NCBI GenBank assembly: GCA_037176905.1
Contig: JBBBWG010009347.1
Span: 1 to 23,013, forward strand
DNA from: Azolla pinnata
Taxonomy: Eukaryota > Streptophyta > Polypodiopsida > Salviniales > Salviniaceae
Direction of reading: 5' to 3'
DNA: 23,013 nucleotides
In this document: piece by piece, positions 11,801-23,013 of the stretch
Numbering within the stretch: the first letter of the stretch is position 1
Layout: each line of letters starts with the position of its first letter
The notes under the pieces: model-generated
Told to the model about the DNA's origin: nothing
Databases searched by the model: none
The model's input: only the letters and a program-made list of their open reading frames with translations
Made by a program: the position numbers and the translations under genes

Positions 11801-12592
11801 TAGCTTTAGCTGCAGCAAATTATGCTGCCATCCAGGTACATTTTTCCCTGTTTGCATCCATTTTGTTTCCCTGTAGAAGGATAAGATTTGCCAGAAAAAA
11901 AAAAGCCAATTTCATGAGTAACTTCCTTAGATTTGACACCCAAATGCAAAGCTGTGCATAGAATGTTAGTTTGTCTGCAATTTTCGGGGGTCATGCACAT
12001 AAATTTGCAAGGTTTTTTTTGCCTGTCTGAGATACTCGACGGGTGGCTCGATTAGCAGGAAAGCTACACATGCTGTATATAAATCATATATGTAGTAAGA
12101 ACTCAGGGGGCCACACTGCAGAATGTCTGGTTTAAAATCACTAAATCAATGTGGAGCATGCATTCAACCCTAAACCCTGAACCAGCTTTTCATCCCTGCT
12201 GGTTTAAAATCACCAAATCAATGTGGAGCATGCTTTCAATCCTAAACCCCGAACCAGCTTTTGATCCCTGTTTCGCGGATCAACAAATAATTGTTTTATC
12301 TGGTGATGGAGGAGCTGTTCCATCTTTCTTTTGGGCTTGCTGGTGCTGGAAACAGGTTAGATTCAACGATCCAGGCGTTTCTAGGCCCCATTTCGACACC
12401 ATGCAGATCGGGAAAGACAATGCGATCGCGAGGCACGGGATCCACGGATTATATCATTTGTTCAGCATCGCGGTCTCGCCGAGGCTGCTTCGCGAGGGGG
12501 AGAATGTGCTCTACTTAACCCAGAGAAAGGCTACCGGCATCTTCACGGGCGTCATGTATGATTACCTGCGCTTGGAAGAACCATCACATTGA
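5834..12592 (+). CDS. rhamnogalacturonate lyase (polysaccharide lyase family 4)
   Basis: This enzyme cleaves the rhamnose-galacturonate backbone of pectin (RG-I) by beta-elimination in the cell wall. Fourteen exons join in frame to about 628 residues: 5834/5861-5982, 6136-6186, 6592-6711, 6804-6923, 8079-8220, 8313-8483, 8645-8800, 9359-9465, 9725-9815, 10076-10217, 11110-11266, 11369-11485, 11709-11835, 12356-12592. Every intron has GT-AG ends and compatible phase. Order of family blocks: QVTLSKPGG and NKETNRGYWDL; SGFYSYAIYER; the catalytic-region DDKYQYS...VHGW (residues about 196-213, candidate Tyr199, Tyr201, His211); NLTSHVGP; HYAGE; then a fibronectin-like middle part (GRLLVEDK, FLGLATPGEAGSWQ, GYQFWAQANAEGFF, GEYHLYGWVPG) and a CBM-like C-terminus (WEIGIPDRSASEFF, PNPSYINRLF, YRQYGLWERYTELY, DNAIARHGIHGLYHLF, MYDYLRLE). 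The 5' end is uncertain: position 5861 follows a plausible acceptor (TTTCTTGTGAAG), so a short first exon may lie upstream; otherwise the ATG at 5834 adds MHNILFLVK. No clear signal peptide is visible in this model. No stops or frameshifts, so it appears functional. Confidence 0.93.
7301..7628 (+). repeat. three ~110-bp tandem copies in lyase intron 4
   Basis: Copies start near 7301, 7411 and 7520, each beginning with an AATAGGAGTGA block, followed by a TTGTTTTGTTTTCTTC block and ending AACTCAGGACAACCCAAG (decayed in the third). Copies 1 and 2 are very alike and copy 3 is more diverged, suggesting stepwise duplication. The intron (6924-8078) is the longest in the gene. Confidence 0.9.
10264..10719. 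repeat. perfect 104-bp inverted repeat in lyase intron 10
   Basis: Positions 10264-10367 are the exact reverse complement of 10616-10719 by base-by-base comparison, with a 248-base spacer. In the pre-mRNA the arms could form a 104-bp stem. The inverted arm is interleaved with the direct repeat listed next, so this looks like an inverted-duplication rearrangement and not a classic MITE. No target-site duplication or terminal motif was evident. Confidence 0.95.
10359..10971 (+). repeat. perfect 256-bp direct repeat in lyase intron 10
   Basis: Positions 10359-10614 recur as 10716-10971 at a constant offset of 357 bases, with no difference that I can find. Together with the inverted arms the intron reads A-B-A'-B, where A' is inverted A. 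The added block is thus about 357 bp (about 10615-10971). Perfect identity suggests a recent event, or an assembly artefact. Exons 10 and 11 on either side are intact. Confidence 0.95.
12127..12270 (+). repeat. 72-bp tandem duplication in last lyase intron
   Basis: Two adjacent copies (12127-12198 and 12199-12270) share CTGGTTTAAAATCAC, AATGTGGAGCATGC and CTAAACCC/CTAAACCCTG-type blocks, with a handful of substitutions. They lie 85 bases before the final exon. The telomere-like motif inside links it in flavour to the array downstream of the gene. Confidence 0.9.
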
Positions 12593-12665
12593 CATACTAA
12601 CAACTTCCAGTTTCATCCACATGGGCAGGGATGGAAGGTGGATAGATGGATAATAGGTTGTGATT

Positions 12666-13292
12666 ACATGCTGGGCATGCTTGAATGTGTTGAATCATCA
12701 TGCTATGGCCATGCTTGATTGTGTTGAATCATCATGCTTATGGCCATGCTTGAGTGTGTTGAATCATCATTGCTTGAATGTTTTGAATCATCATGCTGTG
12801 GCCATGCTTGAATGTTTTGAATTCATCATGCTATGGCCATGCTTGAATGTGTTGAATCATCATCAGGCTATGGCCATGCTTGAATGTGTTGAATCATCAT
12901 TGCTTGAATGTTTTGGATCATCATCCAATGGCCATGCTTGAATGTTTTGAATCATCATGCAATAGCCATGGCTGAATGTTTTGAATCATCATGCCATACC
13001 CATGCTTGAATGTTCTGAATCATCATTACTTGAATGTTTTGCTTGAATGTGTTGAATCATCAGGCTATGGCCATGCTTGAATGTGTTGAATCATCATTGC
13101 TTGAATGTTTTGGATCATCATGCAATGGCCATGCTTGAATGTTTTGAATCATCATGCCATAGCCATGGCTGAATGTTTTGAATCATCATGCTATAGCCAT
13201 GCTTGAATGTTCTGAATCATCATTGCTTGAATGTTTTGGTTGAATGTTTTGAATCATCATGCTATGGCCATGCTTGAATGTTTTGAATCATC
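12666..13292 (+). repeat. 34-bp minisatellite with higher-order periodicity
   Basis: The basic unit is about 34 bp, built around CATGCTTGAATGTTTTGAAT followed by CATCATGCTATGGC. Shortened units (TCATCATTGCTTGAATG) are interspersed in a regular order. A distinctive block CAGGCTATGGCC recurs at 12864 and 13061, giving a higher-order period of about 197 bp. It starts about 75 bases after the lyase stop codon, so it may lie in the 3' UTR. The ORF through it is only repeat translation. Confidence 0.93.
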
Positions 13293-13449
13293 GGCTCCCC
13301 GACTCTATATGGGTGGAAATCATTTAATCATTTGAGAGGTTTTTGTCTTTAGAAATCAGAAATTTGTTCACCTCGGTGTAGCCATGAACTACGACAAATT
13401 TTCCTGTTCTAATGTCACCTTTGTATGGCATCGAAAGTCCATATTCTCT
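13293..13449. other. unique-looking spacer between minisatellite and telomere-like array
   Basis: About 150 bases that separate the two repeat arrays. A decayed fragment of the array spacer (TTGAGAGGTTTTTGTC near 13332) is visible. No gene is seen. Confidence 0.5.
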
Positions 13450-14414
13450 CCACTGATCCCCCAAAACCCTAATCCCCTACTATAATCATGATCAAATCCT
13501 ATATCTTTTAAGCAAGAGAAGCAGGAACCCAAATTGCCTATCTCTCACCGATTTCCACAGATTCGATCATGCATTTGTCTATGAGGGTGTTTTTTGATGC
13601 AAACGATCTTTCTACATGCACAAAGACCCATCAATCGAGAGGTGTTTTTGTCCACTAATCTTGAAAACCCTAATCCCCTAAGCCCCTAAGCCCCTAAACC
13701 CTAAACCCCTAATCCCTAAACCTTGATCCCCTAAACCCTAAACACTGATCCCCTAAACCCTAAACCCTAAACCGTAATCCCCTACCCTAAACCCTAAGCC
13801 CTAATCCCCTACTATATCAGATCGAATCCCCAATATAGACTGAGTGAAGAAGAAAAGAAGAAGAAGAAGAAGAAGAAGAGAACTATATCATCGAGAGGCG
13901 TTTTTTTCCCCTAATACCCTAAACCCTAAATCCCTAAACGCTAATCCCCTAATCCCCTAAAATCCCCTAAACCCTAATCCCTTGTATATTAGATCAAATG
14001 CCAATACAAATTGAGTGAAGAAGAAAAGAAGAAGAAGAAGAAGAAGAGAACTATATCATCGAGAGACGTTTTTTTTCCACTAATACCCTAAACCCTAAAT
14101 CCCTAAACGCTAATTCCCTAATCCCCTAATCCCCTAAAATCCCCTAAACCCTAATCCCCTAAACCCTAATCCATTGTATGTCAGATCAAATCCCAATACA
14201 AATTGAGTGAAGAAGAAAAGAAGAAGAAGAAGAAGAAGAAGAAGAAGAAGAAGAGAACTATATCATCGAGAGGCGTTTTTTCCCCACTAATACCGTAAAC
14301 CCTAAATCTCTAAACGCTAATCTCCTAATCCCCTAATCCCTAAAATCCCCTAAACCCTAATCCCTTGTATATCAGATCAAATCCCAATACAAACTGAGTG
14401 AAGAAGAAAAGAAG

Positions 14415-14446
<32 letters not shown>

Positions 14447-15060
14447 GAAGAAGAGAACTATCTCATCGAGAGGCGTTTCTTTCCCACTAATACCCTAAAA
14501 AAACCCTAAATCCCTAAACGCTAATCCCCTAATCCCCTGATCCCCTAAAATCCCCTAAAACCTAATCCTCTAAACCCTAATCCCTTCTATATCAGATCAA
14601 ATCCCAATACAAACTGAGTGAAGAAGAAAAGAAGAAGAAGAAGATAATTGTAACATGGAGGCGTTTTTTTCCACTAATACCCTAAACCCTAAACCCTAAA
14701 CCCTAAACGCTAATCCCCTAATCCCCTAAAATCCCCTAAAATCCCCTAAACCCTAATCCACTAAATCCTAATCTCCTACTATATCAGATCAAATCCCAAT
14801 ACAGACCGAGTGAAGAAGAGAAGAAGAAGAAGAGAACTATATCATCGAGGGGCGTTTTTTTCACTAATGCCTTAAACCCTAAATCCTAAACGCTAATCCC
14901 CTAATCCCCTAATCCCCTAATCCCCTAAACCCTGATCCTATAAACCCTAATCCTATAAACCCTAATCTCCTACTATATCAGATCAGATCCCAATACAGAC
15001 TGAGTGAAGAAGAAAAGAACAAGAAGAAGAAGAGAAGAAGAAGAAGAGAAGAAGAAGAAG
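13450..15060 (+). repeat. higher-order array of degenerate telomere repeats plus GAA tracts
   Basis: Each unit consists of a spacer (ATCGAGAGGCGTTTTTTTCC), a block of CCCTAAA / CCCCTAAT telomere-type repeats, a second spacer (ATATCAGATCAAATCCCAAT, then ACTGAGTGAAGAAGAAAAG) and a variable GAA run. The GAGTGAAGA landmark occurs at 13842, 14013, 14205, 14396, 14616, 14808 and 15002: seven units with periods of 171-220 bp, varying mostly with GAA length. Partial units extend left to about 13450. The plus strand carries the C-rich telomere strand throughout. The last unit runs into the 5' leader of the plastid-protein gene. Confidence 0.93.
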
Positions 15061-15096
15061 AGAATTGTGAACAGGATAAGGAAAAAGAAGTGTTTT

Positions 15097-15223
15097 GAAG
15101 AAGAAGAAGAAGAAGAAGAAGAAGAAGAAACAGAGAGAGACAGAAACGGGCTATGGCGAGCTCGAGCTTCCTGTCGGTGAAGCCGCTCCATTCTTCTTCT
15201 TCTTCTTCTTCTTCTTCTTCTTC
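15097..15223 (+). repeat. (GAA)11 and (TTC)11 arms flanking a start codon
   Basis: Eleven GAA triplets (15097-15129) and eleven TTC triplets (15191-15223) are exact reverse complements, separated by 61 bases that contain the ATG at 15153. The left arm is in the presumed leader and the right arm encodes the poly-Ser of the transit peptide (frame TCT). If the transcript starts upstream of 15097, the mRNA could fold into a 33-bp stem with the AUG in the loop. Confidence 0.93.
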
Positions 15224-15740
15224 CTCCTTTGGGAATTCTCCCTCCCGGGGACCTCTCCCCTGCTCTTCTCTGAGCTTTCGGCGCTGCTCCAAACCCTTGC
15301 GCTCCTCAGCCCGCGCCTTCTCCTCCGCACGCCCGGAGGACCCACAACAATCCAGGCAAGAGGAGGAGGAGGAGGAGGAGGAGGAGGAGCAAGAGCGCCT
15401 CATCTCCAGCCTTTCCGTGGAAGAGATCGAGCTGAAGCTGGGGAAGCGGAGGCGGGGCAAGAGAGGTGCTTCTTCTTCTTCTTCTTCTGCTGCTGCTGCT
15501 CCTCAGTCCAAACCTCGCAAAGATTGGGAAGATATGAGCCTGTCAGAGAAGGCATTGGAGCTGTATGTGGGTGAGAAAGGGGCGCTGTACTGGCTCAACA
15601 AGTTCGCGTACGCCTCCATCTTCATCATCATCGGCGGTTGGATCGCCTTCCGCTTCGTCGGACCCGCCCTCAACCTCTATCAGCTGGAGAGTCCTCTCCT
15701 GCCTCCCGATCAAGTTCTGCGAGGATCAGCATCACCATGA
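15153..15740 (+). CDS. small plastid-targeted membrane protein (At1g42960-like)
   Basis: A single open exon encodes 195 residues. Residues 1 to about 60 resemble a plastid transit peptide: Met-Ala start, Ser-rich (including a 12-residue Ser run at about 14-25), Arg-containing and almost free of acidic residues. A Glu run (70-79), SLSVEEIELKLGKRRRGKR and a Ser/Ala run (107-116) follow. The conserved part is the C-terminal 75 residues: DMSLSEKALELYVGEKGALY, WLNKFAYASIFIIIGGW, then FRFVGPALNLYQLESP, with one membrane segment at about 151-170. From memory this matches the plant family of small proteins reported at the chloroplast inner envelope (Arabidopsis At1g42960), whose molecular role is not known to me. 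The ATG was chosen because it heads the transit-like sequence; no other upstream ATG suits. The low-complexity runs are unusually long and are encoded by pure triplet repeats, so their length is probably polymorphic. The gene is convergent with GSK3. Confidence 0.87.
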   Translation: MASSSFLSVKPLHSSSSSSSSSSSSFGNSPSRGPLPCSSLSFRRCSKPLRSSARAFSSARPEDPQQSRQEEEEEEEEEEQERLISSLSVEEIELKLGKRRRGKRGASSSSSSAAAAPQSKPRKDWEDMSLSEKALELYVGEKGALYWLNKFAYASIFIIIGGWIAFRFVGPALNLYQLESPLLPPDQVLRGSASP

Positions 15741-15775
15741 TTCCTGAGATGAGACCGGATCTCAAAGCCTTTAGG

Positions 15776-15842
15776 TATCATCATCAATCATCAATCATCA
15801 ATCATCAATCATCATCATCAATCATCAATCATCAATCATCAT
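15776..15842 (+). repeat. (TCATCAA)n / (TCA)n microsatellite in 3' UTR
   Basis: About 65 bases of TCATCAA units interrupted by extra TCA triplets, starting some 35 bases after the stop codon of the plastid-protein gene. The TGAATCATCA motif of the minisatellite upstream is similar in composition but the arrays are not the same repeat. Confidence 0.88.
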
Positions 15843-15868
15843 TCGGGAGGCAGATCTACAAAGCCTTT

Positions 15869-15931
15869 GTAAGTATCAGCCCAAGCTCTTCCATTTTTTT
15901 TTTCTCTCTCTCTCTTTCTTTTGAAATGCAG
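15869..15931 (+). other. candidate short intron in the 3' UTR of the plastid gene
   Basis: A strong donor (GTAAGTAT at 15869), a long T/C-rich tract and an acceptor (GAAATGCAG ending at 15931) define a 63-base segment. That is near the lower size limit for plant introns. It lies about 130 bases after the stop codon; if spliced it could expose the transcript to nonsense-mediated decay. No transcript evidence. Confidence 0.35.
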
Positions 15932-17825
15932 ATCATAGAGACTGATATGCTTGGAGAATCATGTATACTACTTAACATTGGCATTCGGAAATTTCTAGAG
16001 CCCCTTCAGCACTTTGATGTGTTGGGATGTGTAGCTATTTGCATCACCGTGGATCCGTTTTGGTGAGCCTTAATAGCTGATTTGTTTATGATGATGCTCA
16101 AGAACCACAAATGAAAACAGTTCCTCTTGGCGCGAGCAAATACAAAGCAGTTTTCGGGTTCGATTCGAAAGCTAAGCAAAGGAATGGTTTCCATTTGGGG
16201 GTGCTTTGCAGCTGGATCCTGGATGGGATGTGAAAAGCTGGAGGATAGAAAATGGGATTCGCTATTGCATCGTATATGTTTCGAGAAAGGATTAAGGTTT
16301 AAGTTGCCCCACTTTCTTGCTACAGGCTGAATGGTGAAACCGATCGGAAGGTTGATTTGAACGGTTTAATGGTATAAGATACTGTTATCTCTAAGACTTT
16401 GAGATTGAATCGGAGCTTAGAGAGTTTACCTGTATAGATGGAACTTACAGCATCCTTCATGATGGGCCATCTTTCGAGTATATTTTGTGGAATTTAAGCT
16501 CTCTTGTCGAGTTTTCTGTTCATCGAAAGCTCTTTTGTCAGGCTTCTGTTCAGCAGCTGTCATGGTATTAATACAGATGACATTCATGCAGTTTTCTGTA
16601 CTGTTGTTCTCATGTTTACCTGCAAACTGAATCTATAAAGCGTTGCAACGATTTGTAACCATACCTCTTCTTGTACTTGAATCCGCCAGTATGAGAGAGT
16701 CTGATTGAAGCAAAATGCCATATGATTCTATCTTTGTTATGCTGATAATTGTCGAACAAATCTGATGTGTATAACAAGAATCAGATTTGTATAACAAATC
16801 ATATTAGAAGTTCCAAGCACGCAAGATGCCCGACAAATACCGGTTCAAGCACTCTGATAAACAAATATAGACACAGTCAAGTGTTTGGGATTTCAAACAG
16901 CCAGAGAATCAAAACTGTAGTTTGTAATGGTAGTTTCTGATGTAAAAAGATATTGCAACTTTGATGATTGATCAAAAGGAGTGTTGCAGAGCCCACATCC
17001 GGATTCAGGCATCTTAGCACTGCAACTGCTGATAAATTTGCAAAATACAGTGAAAAAAGACATAACATGGAAAACATTAGTCCCCTCTGCTCTTCTGGTT
17101 CTTCCCATGGCAATAAACTACATTCAGCATTCAGCATCAATTCCCTGCCAATACCAGCCTTTACCATGGCATGAATATTATGATCAAAGGATTTGCTATT
17201 CATAATAAACTACAGAATACATCGCGTGCACCATTCGGGGCCAACATTCACAGCATAAACTTCTACTAAACACTCTACTGATACTCTCTTTCAGAGATCA
17301 GTGATCAACTTGTCAAGAGATTTGCACGAAACAAAGCATGCTTTGTACACACACAAAAAAGTGTCTATGTTGCAACTTCACACGCTTCATTTTGGAACAT
17401 TTTGGTTCATAAACATTAGACACATCGTTGAGATAGATTCAGTCAGATGGGTCCCATTACAAGAGAAGGAAAAGTTTTTCATTCTGTGACATTACCATGC
17501 ATCGAAGGAAGATGATGATGTAGGGAAGTACATTTTAATACATGATGTAATTCTTTTCTTCACGAAGCAACAGCAACGAATGCAAAAAATATGCTTCATC
17601 CTTGTTGTGACAAACACCCGACAAAGATGGCGGAAGTCAATTATTTATATCCCCTCAGTATATCATTTTTCACAAATTGCTCGTTTGGGTTTGTCATGAA
17701 GCATACTACCAAAGCATTCAATCAGTTCCTGCTGATTACCATAGAAATCCGCCATCAAAAGCCTTCACATGGAATACGCTTACACTGAAATCCATGTCAC
17801 ATAAGAATCAGAAAGCTTTTGCACA

Positions 17826-22623
<4,798 letters not shown>

Positions 22624-22777
22624 TTTAGTGCCAGATATGACGAAAATGCCCGACAGCAGAGAGAGATCCGGAATGAAAGCAGCTTGCGCTGGCGTCTCCT
22701 GATTGGCACGCACAGCAAAACTAGAGACAAAAAAGAAACAAGACAGGAACGTCTTCGAAAAAGAGGGGAAAGGTTAA

Positions 22778-22793
22778 GGGGGGGGGGAGGGGG
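22778..22793. repeat. G-rich tract (G10-A-G5) in GSK3 upstream region
   Basis: Ten G, one A and five G on the plus strand, i.e. a C-rich tract on the sense strand of the kinase gene. It is capable in principle of forming G-quadruplex structure on the non-coding strand. Confidence 0.9.
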
Positions 22794-22816
22794 TCTTGCA
22801 GGAGCTCAGCAGATTC

Positions 22817-22956
22817 CTAGCTTAGAGAACGGCCTGCCCGGGCAATCTCCAGCGAGATCTGATGCGGCGTTCGCAGCACAGAGAAGAAGAAGGAAGGCAG
22901 GGAGGCCCGCCGCGGTTTCTGATTCATCGGCCTCGCTCTCTGGATTGTTGCTTCAT
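22817..22956 (-). promoter_or_regulatory. two overlapping uORFs in the presumed GSK3 leader
   Basis: On the minus strand an ATG at 22956 opens a 10-codon ORF ending TGA at 22924. A second ATG at 22927-22925 overlaps that stop as ATGA and opens a 36-codon ORF ending TAG at 22817. Both finish before the kinase ATG at 22623. They would matter only if transcription starts to the right of 22956, which the sequence alone cannot show. A possible acceptor (TTTTTTGTCTCTAG, exon from 22720) suggests the leader may be spliced. Confidence 0.4.
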
Positions 22957-22973
22957 GGCGAGGGGAAGGAGGA

Positions 22974-22990
22974 GGGGGGGGGGGGGGGGG
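22974..22990. repeat. 17-base G homopolymer near the right window edge
   Basis: A pure run of 17 G, preceded by GGAGGA-type purine-rich sequence, 23 bases before the end of the window. Homopolymers of this length are often mis-sized or break assemblies. Confidence 0.9.
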
Positions 22991-23013
22991 ACAAAAACGG
23001 TTTGGCTGGGGAT

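Larger units (their letters stand above)
15741..17825. other. spacer / 3' UTRs between convergent plastid gene and GSK3
   Basis: About 2 kb without a recognisable gene. It contains the TCATCAA repeat and a possible 3' UTR intron close to the plastid gene, then AT-rich sequence in which only short unconvincing ORFs occur on both strands. The 3' UTRs of both convergent genes should lie here. Confidence 0.55.

Noticed and set aside
12149..12355. Open frame running from 12149 into the last lyase exon
   Set aside because: It crosses the 72-bp intronic duplication; the homologous protein continues directly from exon 13 to position 12356, so this is intron sequence that happens to be open.
12660..12941. 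93-codon ORF with repeating LNVLNHH-type peptide
   Set aside because: It is a translation of the 34-bp minisatellite. 34 is not a multiple of three, so the frame drifts between units, which argues against a selected protein repeat.
12666..13292. Possible CRISPR-like array
   Set aside because: Units are contiguous with no unique spacers, and the host is clearly a plant; it is a minisatellite.
14973..15574. Long ORFs on both strands overlapping the plastid gene (poly-Ser, poly-Lys, poly-Phe, poly-Gly)
   Set aside because: These are other-frame translations of the GAA/TTC/GAG runs and the GC-rich coding sequence. Only the frame starting at 15153 contains the conserved C-terminal membrane domain.
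16150..16175. GGTTCGATTC, resembling a tRNA T-loop
   Set aside because: The flanking bases do not form a five-pair T stem and no acceptor, D or anticodon arms can be built around it.
22624..22713. Upstream extension of the GSK3 protein to position 22713
   Set aside because: That start is GTG, not ATG, and an in-frame TAG lies just beyond. The extension could be coding only if an upstream exon is spliced to about 22720, for which there is no evidence.

Overview
The window is nuclear DNA of a land plant. It shows GT-AG introns with T-rich acceptor tracts, plant-type degenerate telomere repeats (CCCTAAA), a plastid-targeted membrane protein, a plant shaggy/GSK3 kinase with its usual many-exon structure, and a plant-type rhamnogalacturonate lyase. 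The kinase resembles remembered moss and lycophyte/fern sequences, so a seed-free plant is possible, but that is a weak guess. Window position 1 lies in an (AG)n run and the right end is next to a 17-base G run, so either end may be an assembly break.

Layout, left to right: (1) the 3' terminal exon of an S1 RNA-binding-domain protein (+, about 342-832), whose upstream exons lie outside the window; (2) about 1.3 kb without a recognisable gene; (3) ALG14 (-, 2131-3708, five coding exons, intact), tail-to-tail with the S1 gene; (4) a 2.1 kb spacer with microsatellites and an unexplained protein-like ORF near 4216-4428; (5) a rhamnogalacturonate lyase gene (+, 5834-12592, 14 coding exons, all joins in frame) with three separate duplications in its introns; (6) a 34-bp minisatellite (12666-13292), then a higher-order array of degenerate telomere repeats and GAA tracts (about 13634-15060); (7) a single-exon gene for a small plastid membrane protein (+, 15153-15740), whose leader arises from the end of that array; (8) about 2 kb of spacer or 3' UTR; (9) a GSK3/shaggy-like kinase (-, 17826-22623, 12 coding exons, intact), tail-to-tail with the plastid gene, with a C-rich leader holding two overlapping uORFs.

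The five genes are ordinary housekeeping or cell-wall loci and do not form a functional cluster: N-glycan precursor synthesis (ALG14), pectin backbone cleavage (lyase), plastid envelope or membrane (small protein), signalling (GSK3) and plastid or RNA function (S1). I found no bacterial-type system, CRISPR array, tRNA or rRNA gene, or complete transposon. The notable signals are structural: a perfect 104-bp inverted repeat interleaved with a perfect 256-bp direct repeat inside a lyase intron; perfectly matched (GAA)11/(TTC)11 arms that would form a hairpin around the plastid-gene start codon; and a telo-box-rich tandem array acting as the upstream region of that gene. All exon boundaries were derived by hand from reading frame and splice consensus, without transcript data.
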